A stretch of DNA of 9,687 nucleotides from Chryseobacterium gleum (GTDB taxonomy: Bacteria; Bacteroidota; Bacteroidia; Flavobacteriales_D; Sanyastnellaceae). Positions 1 through 5,330 of this stretch are shown here, piece by piece (the first letter of the stretch is position 1; each line of letters starts with the position of its first letter). A model generated the notes under the pieces. The model was given only the letters and a program-made list of their open reading frames with translations, ran no database searches and was not told where the DNA came from. A program made the translations under genes and the position numbers. Where the stretch lies: assembly GCA_945897395.1 (NCBI GenBank), contig CAMDFE010000042.1, forward strand, positions 1 to 9,687. The letters are read 5' to 3'.

Positions 1-1558
1 AAACGCCGTTCTCATTGATACGGGCAGTTCCCGTTTTTCCAGCTGCGCGATAAGGAGAATGTTTAAACACGCCTTTACCTGTTCCAATAGTCGTTACAGC
101 CTCCATAAGTTTGCGACCTTTCGCAATGGTTTCTGGCTTCAAAAAATTCTCGCGAATAACAACGGGCTCAAATTTTTCGTAGGTCAAACCGTTCTTTCGA
201 ATCTCACTCACCAATCTTGGCTTCATGAATTTCCCATCGTTCGCAATGGCATTGTAGAAACACAATTGATGAAGCGGTGTCACCTGAATCTCGTATCCGA
301 CAGCCATTTGGGTCAAGCTTAAATCACTCCAATCATCCGCCTTAGTTGTGCGCTTCACAACCGACTTTCCTTCACCCAACAAATCAATTCCTACCAATTG
401 TCCGTATCCAAAACGATCGAGGTAATCTAAAAACTTTTGTGGATTGCTGCCGAACACATCGCGCACAACCATGGCTGTGCCTACGTTTGAAGATTTCGCA
501 TAAACTTGTTCAATCGTAATTGAACCACACGCTTTAACATCTCGCAACGTGTGATCACCAATTGTGAATGTCCCTCCTCCAGTATGTATAACCTTTCCAA
601 GATCTAAGTTGCCTTCCTCTATTGCCGCTAAAAGACTAGCAAGCTTCATGGTAGATCCGGGCTCGACACTTTGCGTTAGCGCCAAATTTTCAATTTCATA
701 GAATTTATTTGCAACCGAATCGTAAGTCAAATTTGCAAGTGCTTTAATGTATCCTGTTTTCACTTCCATCAGAATCACACAACCCCAATCAGCACGATTA
801 ACTTCCATCGTGTGACGCAATGAACTTTGTGCAGCATCTTGCAAGTGAACATCGATTGTCGTTACCAAATCAAACCCAGGCTCTGGCTCTACAACAAATT
901 CATCACTCATCGGAACCCATGTATCTCCACCAACCTTCTGCTGCATTTGCTTTCCAGCTTTTCCTCTTAACAACGAATCGTATGAAGCCTCAAGACCTAC
1001 CATATTACTCTCTCTGAAAATTCCAATGGTTCTTGCGGCAAGGGCTCCGTATGGTTTTGCGCGCTTTTCTCTTGAGTTAATGATAAAGCCACTCTTAAAC
1101 TTCTTCTCTTTAACATAGGGCAATGCTCTGAACCGCTGCATTTGATTGTAGTTCAAATGATCGCCAACCTTCATGTAGCGCGACCCTGACTCAACGGCCT
1201 TCAAGAACATTTGCTTAATATCCTCTTTGCTCTTATCAGCAAGAATCTCGGCTATTCCAGCACACAGACTATCTAACTTCGTATTGAAACGTTCTATGTT
1301 ATAACCGCCTTTACTGTCCCAACGAATCTCATATTCTGGAATACTGGTTGAAAGGGGAGATCCATCTGCAGCTAAAATTCTTCCCCGCTCCGGTTCAATA
1401 TCTCGAATCTTATAAGTAAACTGGGCCGCTCTGCGCTGAGCATCTTCGTTTGGAATGGCCTGGATGTAGAATACCTTTCCTATAATGATCAACGCCAAGA
1501 TGCATAAAGCCACGTACAAGACGTAGATCCAAACAGATATTTTCTTCAACTCATTCAT
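1..1558 (-). CDS. ftsI: Penicillin-binding protein 3-like septal peptidoglycan transpeptidase FtsI (3' end missing)
   Basis: Class B penicillin-binding protein, the transpeptidase that crosslinks septal peptidoglycan in the inner membrane as part of the divisome. I read 519 codons from ATG 1558; the reading frame is open to position 1, so the C-terminus (and any PASTA domain found in Bacteroidota relatives) lies outside the window. Visible features: a short cytoplasmic tail, one membrane segment at about residues 9-29, the class B N-terminal signature RGRILAADGSPL near residue 60, and all three catalytic boxes: SxxK as STMK at 302-305 (nucleophile Ser302), SxN as SSN at 356-358, and KTG at 508-510. 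It overlaps the upstream ftsL-like gene by 8 nt (ATGAATGA), which implies translational coupling. The catalytic set is intact. The alternatives (elongation-type PBP2 or SpoVD-like) are less likely given the position directly after rsmH and ftsL. Confidence 0.95.
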   Translation of the reverse strand, partial: MNELKKISVWIYVLYVALCILALIIIGKVFYIQAIPNEDAQRRAAQFTYKIRDIEPERGRILAADGSPLSTSIPEYEIRWDSKGGYNIERFNTKLDSLCAGIAEILADKSKEDIKQMFLKAVESGSRYMKVGDHLNYNQMQRFRALPYVKEKKFKSGFIINSREKRAKPYGALAARTIGIFRESNMVGLEASYDSLLRGKAGKQMQQKVGGDTWVPMSDEFVVEPEPGFDLVTTIDVHLQDAAQSSLRHTMEVNRADWGCVILMEVKTGYIKALANLTYDSVANKFYEIENLALTQSVEPGSTMKLASLLAAIEEGNLDLGKVIHTGGGTFTIGDHTLRDVKACGSITIEQVYAKSSNVGTAMVVRDVFGSNPQKFLDYLDRFGYGQLVGIDLLGEGKSVVKRTTKADDWSDLSLTQMAVGYEIQVTPLHQLCFYNAIANDGKFMKPRLVSEIRKNGLTYEKFEPVVIRENFLKPETIAKGRKLMEAVTTIGTGKGVFKHSPYRAAGKTGTARINENGV

Positions 1559-1919
1559 GGCTCGTCTTGAAGAAATTTGAATCGACATCTATGATGAAAG
1601 GAGTGGTTGTAGAATTCACCAATCCCCAAGGAGCCACTTGGCCTATGACTTCACTGTGCTGGGACTTCACGCTCAATTCACTTGCGTTGGTGTTGTACTC
1701 AGAATTCAAATTCTTAAGCTTATCCTTCGTGTTCTTGATCTCAATTTGAACAGATTCAAAGTAGTAAATCATACTAATTTGAATGAAGAAAAGCACCACT
1801 ATAAAAAAGAAAAATGGCATCTGACGCACCAATGACTGGCGTGTCAAGAATTCCCCTCCTATGATTTCTCTGAAGGTTATTCCTTTGCGTTTTGTTTCTT
1901 CGTTCTTAGCCATTTTCAT
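1551..1919 (-). CDS. ftsL: FtsL-like bitopic cell division protein
   Basis: Small membrane protein of 122 residues in the ftsL slot between rsmH and ftsI. It has a basic cytoplasmic N-terminus (residues 1-33), one strongly hydrophobic segment (about 34-54, rich in Phe and Ile), then a charged, probably coiled-coil stretch (about 55-82) and a short tail with the GL...TTPF pattern that I associate with Bacteroidota FtsL-like proteins. FtsL works with FtsB and FtsQ in the periplasm to activate FtsWI. The assignment rests on topology and gene order, because the family diverges too fast for sequence motifs. There are two possible starts: Met1 at 1919, only 2 nt after a hairpin, and Met3 at 1913, which leaves more room for a ribosome. 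Neither has a clear Shine-Dalgarno sequence. The stop overlaps the ftsI start. Confidence 0.85.
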   Translation of the reverse strand: MKMAKNEETKRKGITFREIIGGEFLTRQSLVRQMPFFFFIVVLFFIQISMIYYFESVQIEIKNTKDKLKNLNSEYNTNASELSVKSQHSEVIGQVAPWGLVNSTTTPFIIDVDSNFFKTSHE

Positions 1920-1921
1920 TT

Positions 1922-1943
1922 ACCGAACGAATATTCATTCGGT
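1922..1943. promoter_or_regulatory. 22-bp near-perfect palindrome between rsmH and ftsL
   Basis: On the plus strand the arms are ACCGAACGAAT and ATTCATTCGGT: 10 of 11 positions pair, with one C/A mismatch (1928/1937). It fills most of the 32-nt gap between the rsmH stop and the ftsL start. As DNA, the GAATATTC core with flanking ACCGAA/TTCGGT looks like a TetR-family operator. As RNA on the minus strand, the mismatch becomes a G.U wobble, giving a 9-bp stem with an AUAU loop that ends 2 nt before the ftsL ATG. Its role is unknown; an operator, an intercistronic mRNA-stabilising hairpin and a translation brake are all possible. Confidence 0.6.
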
Positions 1944-1951
1944 TTAAAGTT

Positions 1952-2845
1952 TTATTTTTTTTGTCCTACTCGAAGTTTAGCACTTCGACTTCTGCCATTT
2001 CTTTCTATTTCTTCTTGTGATGGAAGAACCGGTTTGCTCTTCACTGGCTCTATCTGACGCTCTAGATTTCCGAAAAAATCCTTCTTTATCTCTCCCTCTA
2101 AATTTCCAGACCGAAGGAAATCTTTCACCAAACGATCTTCCAAACTGTGATAACTAATCACCACCAATCTCCCCTCCGGAGCCAACAACTCGAGTGATTG
2201 TTGAAGGAACTCTTTCAAAACAGCAATCTCATCGTTCACTACCATTCGAAATGCTTGGAACATTTGCGCCAAAAACTGTTTCTCCTTCCCTCTCTTCGCA
2301 AACGACTGCGTGCAGTCTATCAAGGCTTGCGTGGTTCCCAAAGGCTTATGCATATCAATTTCAGTTGCGACTTTGTATGCTCCGTCTAACTCGCCATACA
2401 TTCTCAGCGCATCTGTAATCTCTTGAACGCTCGACTTGTTGATCCATTCATCTGCAGAAATGCCAGACGACTGATTCATGCGCATGTCCAAGGGACCGTT
2501 GAAACGGATTGAAAATCCACGCTCACCAGAATCAAACTGATGACTGCTAACACCCAGATCTGCCAAAATCCCATCGACCTGCTGAAATCCGTGCAGCTCA
2601 ACCCAATTCTTAACGAACCTAAAATTTTGCGGGACAAAAATCAATCGCTCATCTTGCGGGACATTTTTCGCGGCTTCACCATCCTGATCAAATGCAATGA
2701 GCTTTCCTGTTGTCAATTGTTTCAATATTTCTTTCGAATGGCCTCCGCCTCCGAAAGTCACATCTACATAAACCCCGTTAGGCTTAATGTTTAACCCCTC
2801 AATCGACTCTTTCAACAGCACCGGGGTGTGATAAACTTGCTCCAT
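1952..2845 (-). CDS. rsmH: 16S rRNA (cytosine(1402)-N(4))-methyltransferase RsmH (MraW)
   Basis: SAM-dependent methyltransferase that N4-methylates C1402 in the decoding centre of 16S rRNA, a cytoplasmic enzyme almost always encoded second in the dcw cluster. Its 297 residues are close to the usual length. Visible motifs: N-terminal HTPVLLKE (6-13); the glycine-rich SAM loop FGGGGHS (31-37); FDQDGEA (52-58), which holds the acidic residue expected to bind the SAM ribose; ILADLGVSSHQFD (93-105); GFSIRFNGPLDMRM (110-123); AFRMVVNDE (198-206); SYHSLEDRLVKDF (231-243); and C-terminal SRSAKLRV (286-293). All family blocks are intact. The ATG overlaps the mraZ stop by one base (TAATG), so translation is probably coupled. 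The last codons before the TAA contain an A8 run. Confidence 0.97.
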   Translation of the reverse strand: MEQVYHTPVLLKESIEGLNIKPNGVYVDVTFGGGGHSKEILKQLTTGKLIAFDQDGEAAKNVPQDERLIFVPQNFRFVKNWVELHGFQQVDGILADLGVSSHQFDSGERGFSIRFNGPLDMRMNQSSGISADEWINKSSVQEITDALRMYGELDGAYKVATEIDMHKPLGTTQALIDCTQSFAKRGKEKQFLAQMFQAFRMVVNDEIAVLKEFLQQSLELLAPEGRLVVISYHSLEDRLVKDFLRSGNLEGEIKKDFFGNLERQIEPVKSKPVLPSQEEIERNGRSRSAKLRVGQKK

Positions 2846-3321
2846 TACTTGTCGCCTTTTGCGTCAATGTCTTTTCTAACTTCTTCAGCCAACGCTCCAA
2901 AATCTATCTCCTCGCCCAATACTTCAGCGTTGTATTGATCTAAACTCCAGATTTCCATCTTCTGTCCTAATCCAGAAATAACCAATTCGTTCTTCGAACC
3001 GTCTACTCCCGCGTATTCTAAAAGACTTGCCGGAAGCGACAATCGTCCTACGCTATCCAATTCAAGATGCGTTGCTCCTTTCATAAACTTGCGTTGGAAC
3101 ATCTGATGCTTCTGATTGTATCTGCTCAACTTCGACATCTCTTCGTTTACCATGTCCCATTCTGGTTTTGGATAAACTACCAAGCACTGTGTGAAGATGT
3201 CGCGATTGACTACCAACCCATGATGAAGAATGTCCTCCAGCTGCTTTTTCAAGCGTGCAGGAAAGAGCAAGCGCCCTTTTGCGTCGACTTTACAGTGGTA
3301 TTCTCCGAGTAGGTTTAACAT
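2845..3321 (-). CDS. mraZ: Transcriptional regulator MraZ
   Basis: AbrB-like DNA-binding regulator encoded first in the dcw operon; in studied bacteria it binds repeated TGGG-type boxes upstream of its own gene. The protein has 158 residues when started at ATG 3321. It contains the duplicated SpoVT/AbrB-like half: DAKGRLLFPARL at 13-24 and DSVGRLSLPASL at 89-100, each with the DxxGRxxxP core. The open frame extends upstream to a GTG at 3363 (172 residues). I reject that start: MLNLLGEYHCKVDAKGR is the normal family N-terminus, and the 14 extra codons would cover the predicted promoter and MraZ boxes. The C-terminus is acidic and charged. The mraZ stop overlaps the rsmH start by one base. Confidence 0.95.
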   Translation of the reverse strand: MLNLLGEYHCKVDAKGRLLFPARLKKQLEDILHHGLVVNRDIFTQCLVVYPKPEWDMVNEEMSKLSRYNQKHQMFQRKFMKGATHLELDSVGRLSLPASLLEYAGVDGSKNELVISGLGQKMEIWSLDQYNAEVLGEEIDFGALAEEVRKDIDAKGDK

Positions 3322-3340
3322 TCGATTGTGAATTCTTTTC

Positions 3341-3348
3341 CAAAAATA
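3341..3348 (-). promoter_or_regulatory. Predicted -7 element of the mraZ (dcw) promoter
   Basis: TATTTTTG on the minus strand is an exact match to the Bacteroidota -7 consensus TAnnTTTG. It ends 19 nt before the chosen mraZ ATG, which would leave a leader of roughly 12-14 nt. No clear TTG -33 element lies at the usual 17-23 nt spacing; that position is occupied by the MraZ boxes. The AT-rich context makes a chance match possible. Confidence 0.5.
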
Positions 3349-3351
3349 ATC

Positions 3352-3376
3352 ACATCTTCCCACTTTTTACCACTAA
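3352..3376 (-). promoter_or_regulatory. MraZ-type operator boxes upstream of mraZ
   Basis: On the minus strand, TTAGTGGTAAAAAGTGGG is followed by AAGATGT. TGGTA (3372-3368) and TGGGA (3362-3358) are spaced exactly 10 bp apart. The same phase continues weakly with TGATT (3352-3348) and TGGAA (3342-3338), and a further TGGGA lies 21 bp upstream (3393-3389). TGGGN repeats with 5-nt spacers are the known E. coli MraZ recognition pattern. The boxes sit over the -33 region of the predicted mraZ promoter, as expected for autoregulation. Confidence 0.7.
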
Positions 3377-3438
3377 ACAACAATAAATTCCCATTTTGTT
3401 AAAAACTTCGGAGAGAATAACAACGAGTCTTGATTCTA

Positions 3439-3461
3439 AAAGCCTTGTTCAACAAGGCTTT
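3439..3461. repeat. Perfect 23-nt palindrome in the divergent intergenic region
   Basis: The arms AAAGCCTTGTT and AACAAGGCTTT pair perfectly (11 bp each) around a single central C at 3450. It lies between the two mirrored MraZ box arrays. As RNA it would form a stem on either strand, but no strong T-tract follows in either direction, so an intrinsic terminator is unlikely and a dimeric-regulator operator is the better guess. The cognate protein is unknown. Confidence 0.65.
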
Positions 3462-3476
3462 AAAGCTTATTTATAG

Positions 3477-3500
3477 TTAGTGGGAAAAAGTGGGAAATGT
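3477..3500 (+). promoter_or_regulatory. Second MraZ-type operator, plus orientation
   Basis: TTAGTGGGAAAAAGTGGG followed by AAATGT contains two perfect TGGGA boxes (3481-3485 and 3491-3495) on a 10-bp period. It repeats the mraZ-side operator (3352-3376) in inverted orientation, differing by one substitution and one 1-nt insertion. It points toward the hydrolase-engB genes but lies about 64 bp upstream of their predicted -33 element, so it does not directly block that promoter. Confidence 0.6.
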
Positions 3501-3506
3501 TAATTA

Positions 3507-3546
3507 CAATGAACACACCCCTTCATACACCGCGAATTGTTCATTG
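3507..3546. repeat. Spaced inverted repeat upstream of the hydrolase gene
   Basis: CAATGAACA (3507-3515) and TGTTCATTG (3538-3546) are perfect inverted 9-mers separated by 22 nt, placing their centres 31 bp apart, about three helical turns. A further TTGTTCA occurs at 3564-3570, overlapping the predicted -33 element, and another in the palindrome at 3445-3451. Possible regulator half-sites; chance cannot be excluded. Confidence 0.4.
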
Positions 3547-3563
3547 CTTGTAACATTGGGCAG

Positions 3564-3592
3564 TTGTTCACGCTCAGAATCGCGTAAATTCG
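3564..3592 (+). promoter_or_regulatory. Predicted promoter of the hydrolase-engB operon
   Basis: TTG at 3564-3566 (-33 element) and TAAATTCG at 3585-3592 (-7 element, one mismatch to TAnnTTTG) are separated by 18 nt, within the usual Flavobacterium spacing. Transcription would begin near 3598-3600, leaving a very short leader before ATG 3606. This is consensus matching only. Confidence 0.45.
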
Positions 3593-3605
3593 TGAGCTAT
3601 AGATT

Positions 3606-4367
3606 ATGGAATACACTTTAAAAACCGATGGTGATTACACCTACATTGAAGAAGGAGAAGGCAAGCCGCTTGTTTTACTTCACGGCTTATTCGGAGCATT
3701 AAGCAACTTTAAAGACGTGGTAGATCATTTTAAACCACGCTATAAAGTTGTTATCCCAATGCTCCCGCTTTACACCATGCCTATGCTTACCACAGGCGTA
3801 AAGTCCTTAGCCGAATTTTTACACGACTTCATTCAACATAAAAAATGGGATAAGGTGAATCTTCTTGGGAATTCACTGGGTGGACACGTCGCGCTGGTAT
3901 ACACGAAGAATCACTTAGAAAGAGTTGAGTCGCTTATTCTTACCGCCAGCAGTGGCCTGTATGAAAATGCTTTCGGCTCCAGCTTTCCAAGAAGAGAAGA
4001 CAAAGAATTCATTCGTCAAAAAGTAGCTTTAACATTCTTCGACCCGAAACATGCTACCCCGGATTTGGTAGATGAGTGTTATGAAGTAGTCAATGATCGC
4101 AATCGCGTGCTTCGCATTTTAGCGCTTGCGAAAAGCGCTATACGTCATAATATGACCGATGACTTAAAAGACATGAATATTCCGGCGTGCTTAATCTGGG
4201 GGAAAAACGACACCATCACCCCTCCAGAAGTGGCAGAAGAATTTCAACGTAAACTTCCTCAAGCCAAATTGTATTGGATAGATGAATGTGGACATGCACC
4301 TATGATGGAGCAATCTCAGCAATTTAACAATCTACTCGACGCTTGGTTAACCGAGCAAAATATATAA
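3606..4367 (+). CDS. Alpha/beta hydrolase, substrate unknown
   Basis: Soluble single-domain alpha/beta hydrolase of 253 residues with no signal peptide or membrane segment, so cytoplasmic. The expected landmarks are in order: oxyanion loop HGLFG (26-30); nucleophile elbow GNSLGG (88-93) with Ser90; acid Asp202 in GKNDTITP; and His230 in CGHAPMME. The catalytic triad is therefore complete, and the protein should be an active esterase, lipase or C-C hydrolase; the sequence does not show which. A cap region is likely at about 115-190. It lies 6 nt before engB in the same direction and is divergent from mraZ. A hydrolase in this position next to engB and mraZ is, as I recall, common in Flavobacteriales, which suggests a housekeeping role. 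Confidence 0.92.
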   Translation: MEYTLKTDGDYTYIEEGEGKPLVLLHGLFGALSNFKDVVDHFKPRYKVVIPMLPLYTMPMLTTGVKSLAEFLHDFIQHKKWDKVNLLGNSLGGHVALVYTKNHLERVESLILTASSGLYENAFGSSFPRREDKEFIRQKVALTFFDPKHATPDLVDECYEVVNDRNRVLRILALAKSAIRHNMTDDLKDMNIPACLIWGKNDTITPPEVAEEFQRKLPQAKLYWIDECGHAPMMEQSQQFNNLLDAWLTEQNI

Positions 4368-4373
4368 AGCACA

Positions 4374-5006
4374 ATGAGCAAAGAATTAATTCATTCTGCT
4401 ACGTTCGTCAAGTCATCTGTTGAAATCGACAAGTGCCCTCCTCCTGCATATCCTGAATTTGCCTTTATTGGCCGCTCGAATGTGGGCAAGAGTTCACTCA
4501 TTAACATGCTCGTGAACAAGAAAGGTCTTGCCAAAACATCTTCAAGCCCAGGAAAAACACAGACCATTAATCACTTCCTGATAAACGAAGAAAAGAACCC
4601 CTGGTTTTTGGTCGATCTTCCAGGTTACGGTTACGCGAAGACTTCCAAAACCGAACGCAACAAGTGGGGAAGTTTCATTCGGAGCTATCTCGATAAGCGC
4701 GAGAACTTGATTTGCACTTTCGTGCTGCTCGATTTCAGAATACCTCCGCAAAAAATAGATATTGAATTCATGCAATGGTTGGGAGAGCAGGGACTCCCCT
4801 TCTGTATCGCGTTCACGAAGTGCGAAAAACTTACAGAACTTCAAAAAACCCTTCGCTTCGATGCGTTTACAGTTGAATTGAAAAAGACATGGGAAGAACT
4901 TCCACAACATTTCCTTACAGCAGCAGTGGAGCGCATGGGTCGCGTTGAAATTCAAGAGCAAATTGCAGCTTGGAGGAAAGAATTCGCGGACGACTTTACC
5001 TTATAA
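4374..5006 (+). CDS. engB: Ribosome-biogenesis GTP-binding protein EngB (YsxC/YihA)
   Basis: P-loop GTPase of the TRAFAC class that assists assembly of the 50S ribosomal subunit; cytoplasmic and often essential. The 210 residues match the family length. Motifs: G1 GRSNVGKSS (33-41), switch I PGKTQTIN (59-66), G3 DLPGYGYAK (81-89), and the EngB-typical PPQKIDIEFMQWL (124-136). Two motifs are unusual. The G4 motif, normally TKxD, reads TKCE (148-151). The G5 motif, normally TSS or SSE, reads TAAV (182-185). Both normally read the guanine base. The protein is otherwise well conserved, so it is probably functional. It lies 6 nt after the hydrolase gene. Its TAA shares the palindrome TTATAA (5001-5006) with the stop of gldC on the other strand. 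Confidence 0.95.
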   Translation: MSKELIHSATFVKSSVEIDKCPPPAYPEFAFIGRSNVGKSSLINMLVNKKGLAKTSSSPGKTQTINHFLINEEKNPWFLVDLPGYGYAKTSKTERNKWGSFIRSYLDKRENLICTFVLLDFRIPPQKIDIEFMQWLGEQGLPFCIAFTKCEKLTELQKTLRFDAFTVELKKTWEELPQHFLTAAVERMGRVEIQEQIAAWRKEFADDFTL

Positions 5007-5330
5007 CGGAGGATTAATCTTCATTTTTTCCGCATAATAATCGCAGAAATCACGCATGGTTGCTGCCATGCGAGCATCACCTGTTGCCTTTTCGAAACTG
5101 TCTGAAAGAGTCAGCAACGTCTGATGAACGAAGAAAGTCATTTCTTCCACCTGCATTTCTTTCGTCCATAAATCTATGCGCATCGTGTTGGCCTCAGCCT
5201 TGTCCCACACAGATAAAATCATAGCTTTACATTCAGCCTTCTTGCCAAGCTCTGAAGCTTCCCATTGAATGGTCTCAGGCACGTTGTTTTCGTCTAATTC
5301 TATTTCAATTGAGATCGTTGACTTCTTCAT
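5001..5330 (-). CDS. gldC: Gliding motility protein GldC
   Basis: Small soluble protein of 109 residues with no signal peptide. It matches the GldC family along its length: an N-terminal strand with the LDENNVPETIQW pattern (12-23), a central block with SVWD (40-43) and RIDLWTKEM (51-59), and a C-terminal helix with RDFCDYYAEK (93-102). In Flavobacterium johnsoniae, GldC supports gliding and appears to assist GldB; its biochemical activity is not known. Its ATG overlaps the gldB stop (ATGA, 5327-5330), so the pair is translationally coupled. The 3' end overlaps convergent engB by 6 bp, leaving no space between the two genes. Its presence does not by itself prove gliding, since non-gliding Bacteroidota also carry gld genes. 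Confidence 0.92.
   Translation of the reverse strand: MKKSTISIEIELDENNVPETIQWEASELGKKAECKAMILSVWDKAEANTMRIDLWTKEMQVEEMTFFVHQTLLTLSDSFEKATGDARMAATMRDFCDYYAEKMKINPPL
5009..5029 (+). terminator. Weak terminator-like hairpin after engB, inside the gldC 3' end
   Basis: GAGGA-TTAA-TCTTC (5009-5022) forms a 5-bp stem with one G.U pair and is followed by ATTTTTT (5023-5029). It begins 2 nt after the engB stop and lies within the last codons of gldC. The stem is short, so termination would be inefficient; no better candidate follows engB. Confidence 0.3.

Noticed and set aside
59..1017. Open frames on the plus strand opposite ftsI
   Set aside because: They lie antisense to a continuous, motif-complete ftsI frame and their proteins have no recognisable composition or domain.
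1567..1835. Plus-strand open frames opposite the ftsL-like gene
   Set aside because: They are antisense to the ftsL-like gene, which is supported by topology and operon position; the hydrophobic look of the shadow is due to the antisense of AT-rich codons.
3322..3363. mraZ N-terminal extension from GTG 3363 (14 extra residues)
   Set aside because: The extra residues do not match the MraZ family start and cover the predicted promoter and MraZ boxes; ATG 3321 gives the normal N-terminus.
3439..3461. Palindrome as an intrinsic terminator
   Set aside because: There is no T-tract on either strand and no gene ends nearby; both flanking genes read away from it.
3322..3605. Replication origin or DnaA-box cluster in the AT-rich divergent region
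   Set aside because: No TTATNCACA-type DnaA boxes are visible; the repeats are better explained as MraZ boxes and other operators.
4542..4961. 139-codon minus-strand frame inside engB
   Set aside because: EngB motifs fix the coding strand; the antisense product is an unconvincing Cys- and Phe-rich sequence with no start signal.
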